Assembly (NCBI RefSeq): GCF_964340395.1
Contig: NC_135551.1
Span: 8,413,379-8,477,378 of the forward strand
DNA: 64,000 nt
Direction of reading: 5' to 3'
From: Glandiceps talaboti
Taxonomy: Eukaryota > Hemichordata > Enteropneusta > Spengelidae
In this document: in pieces, positions 42,958 to 55,020 of the stretch
Numbering within the stretch: the first letter of the stretch is position 1
Layout of the letters: every line of letters begins with the position of its first letter
Position numbers and translations under genes: made by a program
Notes under the pieces: generated by a model
The model's input: the letters and a program-made list of their open reading frames with translations, nothing else
Database searches by the model: none
Told to the model about the DNA's origin: nothing

Positions 42958-44456
42958 GATGAAATATGGTTTGTATGTGGGTTTCTCACAAAAATAAAAC
43001 TCAAACTTTGAGAGTTTACACTAGCGAAGGGTCATGTCAGTCAGTGACATAAAGGTCACAGCGAAGATATATCGAATAATAACGGCAGTCTGAGAAAAAT
43101 GGCGCGCATATCCTTGCTCGTGCGATCATTCAAAACCAAAAACTGTTCAATAAATTACCTTTGTGAATTTTCAACGTTCATTACTGGATCACTGGTGTTC
43201 TCAATGACCGACCATAATTTCTCACACCATTCCCTATTTCTTTGGGCGCAATCGATGATAGCGCGGGCATGTTTTTTTTTTTTTTTTTAATTTTGTGTTT
43301 CTTGGCCTTTTCAATATGAGGATGCCTCTCTAAAACTGACATAGGTAAGTATGGGGGGGGGGGGGGGCAAGCTGAGTATGCCCCAAAAACTTTTGAATTT
43401 TTATTTATTTCCTTTTGCTACTTACACGATTGTTTTTTTTTTCATTTCTGGGATTGTTTTAAATATATCTTTTCACTTATAAATATATTTTGTCCTATAA
43501 GTATAGCTCAACCTTTTTAGTTTCATTTTTGAGAAATAATTCATTCGAATTTCTTCTCTTTTTTGTTTTCGGCCTGGGACCACTCTATAGTAGATTTTCA
43601 CTGGTTCAAGTGAAGGCATGTTGGCACCGTTAAAAAGAGGAAGCCGATCCCTTTTTCTCATCATCTACATAGAAGCATTCTGTGAAGAAAGCCAGAACAC
43701 TACCTACCACACAAGGAGAAAAGCGAGGATTATTGAGGCTCACACAATCACCTTCATATAGAGGTATCTTGGAAAACAAAGGAGTTATCCTTACAAGCAG
43801 GGCACATAAATCATTGCAGAGGGGAAGATCTATCATCACATCTCTGAGAGGTACTGTAAAGGAAGTGAAGCAGAGTGATGGGATGGATATCATACTGTAG
43901 TCTCTATGTATTGGACTACTGCTAATTTGGTAGTCTAGATAAAATGTTTAATAGTCTGTGTCCTGTACTACTGCTAATTTGGTAGTCTAGATACCATGTT
44001 TAGTAGTCTATGTGTCATGAACTACTGCTAATTTGGTAGTTTAGATACAATGTTTAGTAGTCTATGTGCATGTCCTGGATTACTGCTAATTTGGTAGTGT
44101 AAGTAAACAGTTCATCATATTCAAACACATTCCAAGTCTGTAGTGTAAGTACCCCAACCCCCCTCTCCATCACAATTGTTGCCAATGCATATTGCTTTAC
44201 TTGATGGTGTAAGGTACTGAATCATACAACATGTAATTATCTTCTCTTGTTCTGCTGAATGATCCTTAATGTTTTAGTGCAAATTATAATTGAAATAAAG
44301 TATTGTGTTGTTCAGAAACAATTGTTGACTTAGTGACCATTTTGACTTTGACTTACAGTGCACAGAAAAAAACATGTAATATGTATGATCATTTGTAAGT
44401 AGTCGAGTATTAAAATGGAGTATGATAATGTTTTGCTCACTTGTATCTTTCTGTAG
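42958..44456. other. region without recognised genes
   Basis: Contains T and G homopolymers (43271-43288 and 43352-43367) and the 57-bp tandem array at 43911-44105. A frame at 43682-43900 (+) has no recognised motif. The upstream exons of the gene ending at 45098 may lie here but cannot be identified. Confidence 0.4.
43911..44105 (+). repeat. tandem repeat, four units of about 58 bp
   Basis: ACTACTGCTAATTTGGTAGT starts units near 43916, 43970, 44030 and 44089 (last one ATTACTGC...). The word itself contains an ACTAC...GTAGT inverted pair. Confidence 0.9.
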
Positions 44457-45098
44457 GTTCTCTTGAAGTGTTTCATGGGATGCTCTTGAAGTATTGTCCA
44501 AAACGAGATCACTTTAGTTACGAAGGAATGAGGGCACGTCTCCAGTTAGCAGTGCTAGACCATAATGAGAATGTGGGAAGGGAGCAGGCTACAACGAAAG
44601 ACGGTAAGTCTGTAGCAGGGACTTGTTTTGGTGTCACTGTACACTAATAACTCTTTACACCAAACCAAGTCATGTGCCATTTGATGCAAGTTTTGTTTCT
44701 ACTGATCAAGTTAACAGCCATTTTGGTTATTGCAGTTATAGTACTGTTTCATTAATGTTGTGTGGTTTCTACTGATCAAGTTAACAACCATTTTGGTTAT
44801 TGCAGTTGTACTGTGTCATTAATGTAGTTTTGTTTGTCCAACAGGTACTCTTCAGTTTGGACTTTCCTACCCAAAAAGAAAGGGAGAATGGGTAGTCAAG
44901 AAACTCTACAAAGACAAGACCTACAATTTTAGACAAAAGTTAATGGATATGATATTGTCTCGCAGAGAAGACAACAGTGTCATACTGGGGAAGCACTATG
45001 TGACAAATCCAGACTTGCCAAAGAACATAGCTCATTCTGACAGGCCTTATGCAAAGGATGTAGCTGACAATTACACTACAAGATTCAGACTGAATTAG
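44457..45098 (+). CDS. last two exons of a transposon-derived DDE-like protein
   Basis: Exon 44457-44603 (acceptor CTGTAG, donor GTAAGT) encodes GSLEVFHGMLLKYCPKRDHF ... LDHNENVGREQATTKDG. Exon 44845-45098 (acceptor CAACAG) continues GTLQFGLSYPKRKGEWVV to TAG at 45096-45098. Phases match (1 to 1, then stop), and no lesion is seen in 401 coding bases. The same conserved block ends a family of long uncharacterised proteins in fish, echinoderms and cnidarians, probably transposases or domesticated copies. The intact exons and splice sites hint at a functional gene, but the upstream exons were not recognised. Confidence 0.5.
44694..44826 (+). repeat. tandem duplication of about 69 bp in the intron
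   Basis: GTTTCTACTGATCAAGTTAA, then CCATTTTGGTTATTGCAGTT, occurs twice in a row just upstream of the last exon. Each copy carries a pseudo-acceptor TTATTGCAG. Confidence 0.9.
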
Positions 45099-45409
45099 AT
45101 TAATACAAATATATGCAAATGAATCCACTGTGTTTCTAGGGGAAGATATTCTCTTTCTCACATTCTGGATTATCTTGAACACAATATTGTTAATGTATTT
45201 TGAAATGTTGTACTGGACAATATACCTAAAACAATGTCTGATCAACTGCATCTCTTAGCCTGTCTTAAGCTCTGCTAAAACTACCTACCAGCAGCAAGTT
45301 TCTTTATTGGTCACAGTGTAATCTTTTACTCCCTGATGTTTCATCGTAAATAAGTTGTAATAAGACCAAGACTGGCTGATCACTACACAGTTAAAATGAC
45401 ACACATACT

Positions 45410-45690
45410 CTCACTTGCTTCAATCAGACGGCAAACAAACATCATTTGATGTTAAATTAACAACTAGAATACAGCACAACTTTAGGATTTTGTTTATTGT
45501 ACCAGAATAGAAACTCCACAGTGTCCATATCCCAAAGACTCTACTGGAAACTCGTATGATGAGATGTACACTAGTTTAACAATAGGGAGTGAAAAAATTA
45601 CAGTGATCAATAGAGAAAGTTGTTGCTAGTAGTTAGTTATAACACAGCTTGGGACAGGCTAAGAGATACAGTTGGTCGAATTTTGTTGTA
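45410..45690 (+). repeat. diverged interspersed repeat, second copy of 16824-17085
   Basis: Direct-orientation match described at 16824-17085. It lies about 310 bp 3' of the transposase-derived gene. Confidence 0.6.
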
Positions 45691-48448
45691 AATAATAGAA
45701 ATGCATAGTTCATTCTTATAATCAACTAAACATGATGGGATTTTTTGAAGAGTCTTGTGGTGTGATTGTGAACTACTTCCTTTGTATCTGGGTTTCCTCT
45801 TGCTAATGACAATTATTCATAAATTTACTAAGTTGGTCTATAAAATTGTAAATTTCAGAATCATTAGTACACTTTGGGTTCATAGAAAATGTCAAATTTA
45901 GACATTTCATTTATGTACCATTTACAGACTTTCTGCCAGTTTACTTCACACTACAGTTGGATATTTGTAGTGTGAAGTATAAGTCAACTCCCTAAGTATT
46001 GGTTTGATCCTTGTACTACTAATGTAGAAAGATTAACACATTCATTTATTTTACAAACATACATATGATGTATGTCACAGTGTCCCATCAATTCCCCACA
46101 TTTCTCCCCAAACCTTTGTTAATTTATGAAAAACTAAACTGTGGAAATACAGTATCTTAAAGTCTCTCAGAATAAGTTGTGTTCCTTGGCAAATGTCTCC
46201 TCAACAACAAAAATGATATTTTAAGGTTTGTCTTATACATGTACAGATACATGTTTTACAATACAGTCTAATTATATACAATTATAGTGACTTGATCGGT
46301 TGACCTTTTTACTGGAAAGGCATAGTTTGTATGAGTGTATTCATCATCTAAAATTATGGGGATATTTAGAATGATGATTACGGTGGTTGTCCAAAAAAGA
46401 AATGTGTTTTTAGTAACAGTGACCATACGCATTTTTTTTCATAAAATGGACAGAATCTACGTGTATTTTAGTCTTATACCACATCTGTGTTCTACTAACT
46501 CTTTAAATTATGGCGAAACAGTCTTTCAGACTACAAGTTGAAATTGTACTGTGCCATCTACACATTGTGTCGGTTTATTACACACATATTTGTCTTGATT
46601 ATTGTAATTACTATGTACTTAATCAAAGAGTTCATTGTTCATGTGATTGACTAATTTTAAGAAACCTTCCCTTTCTACCAGTACCTACCATATTCTCCGA
46701 AGGCATGTTATTGAAGATAACAATTATGTTTGATTATAGTGGATACATTTCATTTTGCACTTGCCTACTAAAACGTTTTGCATACATATACATATATCAC
46801 TCTTTGGGAAGCACTCTTTCATAAGGGGTACTAGTCGATTGGTGCAGTGACTTGTAACTAATATTTTCTGGTAAAAAATATACAGTATATCCATTTGTCA
46901 AAAATGTTGATTGATCATAACCAATTTGAAGAGTAAAGTAAAATGACAGTATGAATGTATTTTATTTGAAAATATTTTGTTATTTATTTATTTATTAAAA
47001 GAATAGCCTGCTTGATGAGTACCATTAACAGGCCCCAACAATAACATTATACAAAACAAACACTATTACATACATTAAATAAAAGTTCACTTGTAAGGGA
47101 AGACAGGACAAAAAATAACACCTACAATAAAAACATGTATTACATTACATTACAATGATGACTCAACTCGTGCTCCAAATTATGAGGCTATTTACTATGT
47201 GACTTACCTTCTCCCTGAAAACAGTTTGATTCCGTAAAATTCTAGTTGGAGCATTGAAATCAAGCCTTGATAAAATGTAAGAACTATTATAATTTATATA
47301 CTATTAGCACATTTATGCATAAACATGAATTTATGTATTTTATGCTTTGTTGTACAATGGTAACAATCGAAAAATGGAACAAATTTCTATGTACTTGTTA
47401 CTCTCATAATTTAATCTGCACGTACGGCCTAGATACATTACAAATTTTGTCATACCCACTCAAGTTGGTTGATATTTGTTTCCATGGGTTACAAACAATG
47501 TAGCAATATTCAAGATGACAATGAACATGTGATACATATAAGGAAATATGCTGCAGTAGTATTTATGTTACTGTAATCACTAATGAAGGTTATGAAACAT
47601 AGCATTTGAAGGTCTCTACTGGTGATGGATTTAAGATGTATTGGCTATGTTTTATTGTCACTGTAATGGTACTAACTTATTTAAATAAAATATGACAATA
47701 AATGTTTGTAATAATTGTTGAATTGGTAGTTTTATTTTAAAATACAATAGAATCAAATATTGACAAACAAACAAAAAGACCTGCCAGTAATAAACATGCA
47801 CATTTGGCACAGAGTTCATACCTTTCATATTATGAAAAAATATAATGAACAGAAAATTCAGGGTGACCAGTGCTTGAAATTTGCAGTACACGGTCATATA
47901 GACTACCAAACATCTTGACTGCCAACTTTATTATGTGGTTGTAGAGAACCAGCTGGTGGTTAGATCAATGGAAAATTGTAGTTGAAACAATTCACTTCCA
48001 TAAATTTGACTACTAAGCCCATAAACTTGTCTGGTCAATAATCGATCACATAAAAAAGATGAAACAATATTCCAACCCTGCAAATTGTAAGTTGTGTGAC
48101 CCGTATAATTTGTATGACGAGTAGTGTGAAAATGACAGGGGTTGCATGCCAGAGTACATGTACGTGTGTGTCTAGTTTCTGACGATCATGCCTGTTCATG
48201 GTCGTAAGGAACTACACTAAAGGGGTTGTGGAAATTAAGGAACATGTCATATCTCTTTTGGGAAAATGTGGTGGCCCTGAAAAGGGCCGTTTTTGTTTGG
48301 TATTGACATTAGATAGTGGAGGGCAGTGGGTCATGTCAATGTTTTGACTACACTCGGTGAACTCTGCAAGATCAAGATGGCGACCACCTGTGTCAGCCAT
48401 TACGATCGTAGTGGAGACACAACACGTCTTAGTTAGTCTGTACTTCTT
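45691..48448. other. gene-poor AT-rich region
   Basis: No convincing gene on either strand. A TTTATTTATTTA stretch at 46981 and following sequence could be the reversed 3' end of another LINE, but no coding match was found. Confidence 0.45.
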
Positions 48449-48959
48449 TCAGTTGATGTCAAATGACTCAAGGAAGCCAACATAGTTGCCGTCGGGGCTT
48501 GGGAACTCTTGTCGAATTCTAAGGACGACGAACGCCTTTTCCAAGGCGATTGTGTACCCAATATGTGAACTGTCTATAGGCTTGATGGCGGTATGCCTCG
48601 TTCAAAAGTGGTTCTGACAATTCACTTCGACGAAAGTCGCTACGAGCGATAATTGCGGTCCTTAAAACTCCAGGATGCAAACAAATAAAGTCAAAATTAT
48701 GGTGTTGGACAACACATACAAGGTTTTCCTCATCGATCTTTGCATAGACGTTACTGATCTCGTGACAACAAATACACTCTTCAACAGTGGCCATAGGGTT
48801 ACATTCCCCACAAGGGCACCACGAAATGTCATCCGTACGCCATTCATTGTCTTCCAGGGTATCGGGATTTTCAACAAGAACAACTTCTTCACAAGTGTCT
48901 TATGAATATGTCGCCTGTCGTCTTGGTTCACGTTGATAGGGCTGAAGACCGACATCCAT
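48449..48959 (-). pseudogene. P2X7 C-terminal-like zinc module protein, disrupted
   Basis: On the minus strand ATG 48959 opens MDVGLQPYQREPRRQATYS, then an in-frame TAA (48902-48900). The frame continues with an acidic stretch, WCPCGECNPM, TVEECICCHEI, ICLHPGVL, and AYRQFTYWVHNRLGKG, ending at a frame change near 48525. In the next frame RIRQEFPSPDGNYVGF continues to TGA at 48451-48449. WCxCGxCxPM...ExxCC...C is the signature of the cysteine-rich, zinc-binding intracellular domain first known from P2X7 receptors. In invertebrates it is common as a stand-alone or transposon-linked module. About 165 residues, the normal size. Two lesions argue for a pseudogene, unless the stop and shift mark unusual splicing or sequence errors. 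Confidence 0.65.
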
Positions 48960-49310
48960 TGTCACGATTACCTGTTACTAATAATACATGGTGGTGTACA
49001 CATTGTACATACTCGTGGGGTCACCGTGGCTCCTCAGCCTCGTTTTGAAAAAAAAAATGGCGCTGAACAGAGAAACTGTCCAAATCCGTCAAAATTACGA
49101 CTTTGGTAATGATTTAATGAAAAAGTATCTTCTAAAGTATGAAACTTACGCTGTCATTTGCTTTATATCAATTATCTACGTGTTCAATTAAAATATTGTT
49201 TATAAATTCAGCGTTCCTTTAATACAGGATTAATAGTAGTAAAATAAACAAATTAATAGATTAAGCTGTTGTTTGCAAATATAAAGTACAAAAGTTATTT
49301 TTCTCATTTT

Positions 49311-49349
<39 letters not shown>

Positions 49350-50690
49350 TTGATTAATTGATTGATTTTTATATATATATATATATATATTTTTTTTTTT
49401 TTGGGGGGGGGATGCCAACATTCCAAATATGACATTTCCGGATCATAACACATACATACACACGTACGCACAAACGGCGCGTGCAGACGTGTATGTGTTT
49501 GCATTCGTGTTTAATATCTATAAACTATTTTCTACTAATTTAAACAATATTAAGCAGGCGATTGCCATAATAAGGCGATTAGAGGTGATGTGGAACGGGC
49601 TAATCAACTGTGCTTAACAAACTAACGCATGCGCAGTATCTCAGAGTCGAAAGAGTTCAGATATGTCTATGGTTGTATTCTACGACCATAACAATATGTT
49701 GCTTTTACAACGATGGAAAAAAAGGGATATCGAAAAGTGATTCCCAAACTTTGCGGTAGGAGTAAATCATATGCTGACTCTGTTGGGTAGTATATACTGA
49801 GTAACACATAATATGGAAGGTGAAAAAAGAGTATTCATTATTAATATTCTAGAATACATTACATTTCAGTCATATTACAAATGCTACATACCGTTTTGCA
49901 TTTTTTAATACTTTTTGTGTCAAGCAAGACTACAATGAATTGTCATAAAACGTGAGTAAAATTGTTTGTTTTCTCAAACTCAGAGTTAGCCATGTGTAAC
50001 AAATTGTATGACTTCATGCAAGATGTACCTATACGATTCAATTTGGTTAAAATCATACTTTGAACTATTGTAAATGTCCTGTTACAGTGCATCTATTAGT
50101 GTGTACATGCATTGAAAATAGAACATGAACTTGTTGTAAAAAGCTGAACAATTAGGGCTAAATCCATCTTTGCTAACAACATTCATCAGATACTCCCCCT
50201 AAAGCAAAAAATCAGTCGTATATAATATACCATTAAAGAATTAACTTACTTAGATAATTAAGAAACAATTGTGAATAGCGCCTTCTGGTGACTATGGTTG
50301 GTTACCTTATTATAATGTAAGTAAAGTAAACAATATGGTAACGTTGTGGTAGTTTTGACAGTATAGCTTGCAATTACACGAAATTTTAGACTAGTTGACT
50401 TCAAAAACAATCAGTACACAACTGTAACTAGGTAAACAAAAATTATAAAGCATTTCAAAAATAGAATTGCTCGACTAAGTTCTGTTATACGTCCTTGAGG
50501 AAATGTTAGTATAGGTAATTTATAGTTATATATCAGAAAAACAAAGCACTGTGTATTTATATATGACTCCAACTACTGTCAGAGGTATGTCTGCACTGAA
50601 CCTGTAAACCTAGTGTCCTATATACACCTGTAGCCCTAGGAAGTAGGGGCTAGGATGCTGGAAACTCCAGTGATGAAGGTAATAACGAAA
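48960..50690. other. region without recognised genes
   Basis: It contains (TTTA)n/(TTGA) arrays, a (TA)n tract and a T-then-G homopolymer at 49306-49411. The remaining sequence shows no gene or repeat family. Confidence 0.45.
49306..49411 (+). repeat. compound microsatellite TTTA / TTGA / TA / T / G
   Basis: Adjacent arrays of TTTA (about 12 units), ATTGATTGATTG, TATA, then T and G homopolymers. Confidence 0.9.
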
Positions 50691-50822
50691 ACCCAAAACA
50701 ACAAGCCATCGAAGATGACACAGTCCTGCAGTGGATGTTTGAGACTTAATATGATTTAATAGCTGTAATGACCGAGGAACAGTGTTTTAAGTTAAGGACA
50801 ATGGTGGAGTCACCAGAACATT

Positions 50823-51199
50823 TTATTCATTGTGCAGTGTCAATTTTAGGGATGGTGTACAATAAAAAGTCAAAATTACACAGACTGATGGTGTGTCTTG
50901 TGAACATGTACTTGCACCAGATTCAGTAATCAAAAATTGGGGTGAACCTTGATGTATACTACCAACAATTGCAAATTTACCAGGGCAAGTCTGTTTTGGT
51001 GTTGGAGGACCTGGGTTTGTTTCTATATCACCTCCAAGCAGGAGCAACATCCTGGTGTAATAATTATAATACAGTAAAGGTGAAGAATACAAGCGCAGCA
51101 GAAGGACAATATCTTTGTTAATTTTACATTGATCATGTAGTGCACAGAATAAAAACTTCCTACAGACTGCCTGTATTGTTGGACACACATTCCCATGAT
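50823..51199 (-). pseudogene. copy L of an exon ending in a 2A peptide
   Basis: It lies in the left inverted arm. On the minus strand an ATG at about 51197 opens the same N-terminal sequence as copy R (56474-56770). A one-base loss relative to copy R near 51067 puts the ATG frame out of register with the 2A. In the other frame the segment reads MLLLLGGDIETNPGP with the 2A core at 51035-51006, then CPGKFAIVGSIHQGSPQF. After TESGA it leaves the duplicated arm and continues into unrelated sequence to a stop at 50823. DxExNPGP is the ribosome-skipping consensus. This copy looks broken. Confidence 0.6.
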
Positions 51200-51675
51200 T
51201 GTTTTATTGCTAATACCTAGTCAGTAATTTGAAATATAAACTAAGACAATTGAACTTTCTATTTCTAGTTATTTCAAGTGTTTGTATCCTTGGTACAACT
51301 TATATTGTAGTGAGTTCTAGGACAAGTTTCTAATAATGTATGTACTGTCCTATCACCTGTCTTTTATTTTATGTATGTACTGTCCTATCACCTGTCTTTT
51401 ATTTTATGTATGTACTGTCCTATAACATGTGTTTTATTAGATTTTGGTTGTTGTCTTTGCTTTTGTTCTCTTTGTGTTCTCTAGTTCTCTAGTGGTCTAT
51501 GTTCAGACCAGCAGTTAATTTGGGACGGTGCCCAAATCCTACTTTAACCTCCTCAACTGAAGAGTGTTCTCGGGTTCTGAGAACTTTGTTATTGTATTTA
51601 TGTCTGTTGTGAAAGGTGTGTGCCTTTGTTGTGTCTGTATGCTTGTAAACCAGTACAGGATCCAACAATTTACTC
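50913..51675 (-). repeat. left arm of a 765-bp inverted duplication
   Basis: The reverse complement of 55992-56758 with only scattered mismatches and small indels (about 97% identity by eye). It ends sharply at TGCACCAG and AACAATTTACTC. The arm contains three about 35-bp repeats of the type TGTACTGTCCTATCACCTGT at 51338-51440. Confidence 0.9.
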
Positions 51676-52867
51676 ACTATCATCTATCTGCAAAAGATAA
51701 CAAGAAAACATGCATTAGCCAAATCTGTACCATGCACTTAAAAAAGTTCAAGTTTATCAGTAGCATAGATGTCATAAGTTGTATACCCATTAAATTAGAA
51801 TTTTGGCGAAACTCAAAATGTGCTTGATAGAATTAAAGTGTATTTCACCTCTACAACTGTGATCTGTTTGTCCCTCATTGAGGTAAGATGTGACGTGACA
51901 CACCAAATCATGGGAAATCATGCTTTTTTTGGTAAAAATATGTCAATGTTATTCTATCTAAAAATAATTTCCATATTACCCAAGGACATTTTTACCTTAA
52001 TACTGTGTATATGTAAGACAAGTTGTAAGTAAGTTAGACTTGTGAGACTCAAACATGATACTTGGACATTTTAAGTCCTTGCTGAGGGTGAAATATCAAG
52101 TAACAGGTAAAGATAATAATGTAGTAAGAGTTTCCATGGCACTCATGTTGTATTCAGTAAAAAATACTATTACATAGGAGAAAGATTGTCTTTTATTTCA
52201 CTCTGTTTCTGTGCACTTTATGTGGACTGAAGGTGTTGGTAAGTGTATGAAAAAGCTTGTTTTTATGTATAAAAAATTGTTACCATACCATTGAGTTATT
52301 TCTGTGCATAAAATAGACAAAAAGAGCATGCAAAAATATCAACATCTGTCAACTTTTGTCAACATGGCATGAGAAAATGGCATACTTATATGGTCTTGTT
52401 AATTTTTGAAAATCCTTTCATTTTGGGGTCATGTATGTGAAGGCTAAAAAATAGGTTGATAAAGTGACTATAGGGGTCTAAGTTAACGGTGTCCACAGGA
52501 CCACCACTTTTCCATTTCGGACCACCAAATTTTATTATATTTGTTTAGGAAGCGTGATAACTGCTTTGTTCGAAAAGATGACAAAAAGGAAGGCAAACGG
52601 TACTTCCGTATTTGTTCTCTAAAGCTCAGTTGAAATTGCTGTGTCATTACATCGCCCAGGTGTCATTCAAGCAACCGTTTCGCGTCGCCCACCTTCACGA
52701 CGCACCAGTAAGTAGTATTAATATGTTTCCCGGGTATCCATGAAACTAATACTACTTATCATGTATGACGTTCGGTAATACTATTGGATATCACCAACAA
52801 TGGATACGTATAAATTATGATAATTAACACCATCTAATGGTGCCATGTGGTTTTGCAAGGTGACGGA
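51676..52867. other. non-coding spacer between rearranged segments
   Basis: No gene recognised. A weak frame around 52560-52710 shows no motif. Confidence 0.4.
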
Positions 52868-53540
52868 TCAACTCGTCCCATTTCAACTCGTCCCACTCAA
52901 CTCGTCCAATTTTCAACTCGCCCCAATTTCAACTCGCCCCATATTCAACTCGCCCCAACTCTTGCAATATAATTTACCTGTGCATATATGAAATCGAAGC
53001 TAGTAGTACTCAGTTTGGAGGGTCTGTGGTATCTCGTATTCCACTAATGAAGTACCACTTGCGCTGTAAACACATACTACAATACTTAGTTGCGTTAACT
53101 AGGGAGAGGAGACACGTCTCCAAAACCCGTACGCGTGGAAGTCGTAAGCGTGTCAGTCACTAATATTCTCCCTGGTTATTATCATTATTATTTCTTATTT
53201 GGGTTGTAAACATTAAGTCCTAATGTGAAAAGTGATATTCCATGACTGAGGAAAGTTGTTGTGCTATAAGTTCTAGATCTACCAAACACTTAGCCAAAAC
53301 CCACACCACTTTCTGCTACGAAATGTTACATTTGCTACGCTTCGACTGGCTATGTAGGTAAAATCATGTAAATGTTTCGGTCTCCGTACTTCGAGTCCAT
53401 GTATCGTTTAGATTTATAAACGTTTCCTAGTGTTGTTGGGGCGAGTTGAAAATGGGACGAGTTAAAAATGGGGCGAGTTGAAAATGGGGCGAGTTGAAAT
53501 TGGGGCGAGTTGAAATGGGACGAGTTGAAAATGGGACGAC
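52868..53540. mobile_element. foldback-like element with minisatellite inverted ends
   Basis: The left end (52868-52960) consists of about seven units CAACTCGTCCCA or CAACTCGCCCCA with short spacers. The right end (53433-53540) has the same units inverted (TGGGGCGAGTTGAAAA). The 470-bp middle has no coding capacity. Inverted ends built of short tandem repeats are the hallmark of Foldback/Galileo-type elements. No target duplication was identified. Confidence 0.6.
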
Positions 53541-53586
53541 GTGAATCGCAATCGTTTTGCAATGATGTGTCTGACTTAGCGTCGTG

Positions 53587-54110
53587 TTCAGGCTTGGTTG
53601 TGGGGCTTGAGAATTTCATTCCAAACCACAGCCTAGTGAAACGCGGACGAGTAACGTACGTACACTCATTGATTCATCGTGTCCCTAAAATCATAAACTG
53701 GATAATATATTCAGTTACTTTTGCATTACTTAGAAAATTCAACATCGATCGTGATTCTACGAAGTACTTGCTACAAGTACAACACATCGACGTGTCGATC
53801 TAGGGGCATGGACACGGCGGCCGGGGATATATACTGCAACTGTGTTCAGGCTTGCCGCTTGGTTGTGGGGCTTGAGAATTTCATTCCAAACCACAGCCTA
53901 GTGAAACGCGGACGAGTAACGTACGTACACTCATTGATTCATCGTGTCCCTAAAATCATATACTGGATAATGTATTCAGTTACTTTTGCATTACTTAGAA
54001 AATTCAACATCGATCGTGATTCTACGAAGTATTGCTAGAACACATCGACGTGTCGATCTAGGGGCATGGACACGGCGGCCGGGGATATATACTGCAACTG
54101 TTTCATGACT
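53587..54110 (+). repeat. 265-bp tandem duplication
   Basis: TGGGGCTTGAGAATTTCATT at 53601 recurs at 53866, and the two units stay almost identical through GGACACGGCGGCCGGGGATA (about 53810 and 54068). The second unit lacks the short TGCTACAAG repeat. It sits directly right of the foldback element. Confidence 0.92.
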
Positions 54111-54463
54111 TGTGAAAACACTACTACTGATATAAGTTGTCTTACTTCCGAGTTGACGTTCATTGGTTTCGCGATCCCGTTCGGGTCGATTGGCAGAAAA
54201 TAAACAGGTTATACATTGTAAATTAGAAGTATGCTTATACGACATACACGGTCACAAAAAGTTCGGTTTAGAACTGGTGTAGAAAATACTATAATGTCTC
54301 CATCATGGTCATGGCCTCATGCAGTCAAACGGCGCCCAACTATAGTATAAATATAACGGCTGTAAACGAAGTGAAACCCCTGTTTTTTAAACGTAAACCC
54401 GTTGTATACATGCTGTCACAAATGCAAGAAAACATATTCGAACTCCCTTACCTTTACCGCACA

Positions 54464-54977
54464 ATAATGTAGGGTTTAAACTTACAACGGAATCTACTGT
54501 ATCGTGGAGAATGGAAGAAATTTTGTGCGAGCACTACAATTCATGAATGAAATCTAAAGCACATACGTCATCAGCCTCTTTTTGGATAACGTTGGCGATC
54601 TTGCACAATATTCTCAGATTTGGATTCACACTATTATTAGACATATTCATATATTAGACGAATTGGATAGGGACCAAATAATTCTCAAAAAGTACAATAA
54701 ACCGTTTTCCGACCATATTTGATGATTTTGATAAACAAATATGCATACTTGCGCTTACAACTTTCATTCAAAAGCTTTATTTACACACATACCATTTACT
54801 ACAAATGTACAATTATGATTGGCACAGCATGAAATGCATTGTATGTAATGAAGTGTGCACTAGTTTTCATACTGGTACAAAGCGCATTGACAATAAAGAT
54901 TAATAATTATCCAAAGCACATTGACAATAAAGAATAATAATTCTCCTTACCTTTTATCGATGCAGATATAAAAAACA
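54464..54977 (+). repeat. 514-bp direct repeat, copy 1
   Basis: Nearly identical to 57469-57982, with a few substitutions and one TTA difference. It runs from ATAATGTAGGGTTTAAAC to TCGATGCAGATATAAAAA. The two copies bracket about 2.5 kb that includes the protease fragment and the right 2A exon. Confidence 0.92.
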
Positions 54978-55020
54978 AGCCATCGAAGATGACACAGCCC
55001 CCGCAGTGGATGTTTGAGAC

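Noticed and set aside
43911-44105. CRISPR-like array
   Set aside because: Four diverged tandem units, spacers also repeated; ordinary tandem repeat.
47267-47503. 78-residue frame after a TTTATTTA stretch, possible reversed LINE tail
   Set aside because: No LINE motif could be read on either strand.
53510-54038. Two similar open frames (SLVKRGRVTYVHSL...)
   Set aside because: They are the two units of the 265-bp tandem duplication read in one frame; no homologous protein recognised.
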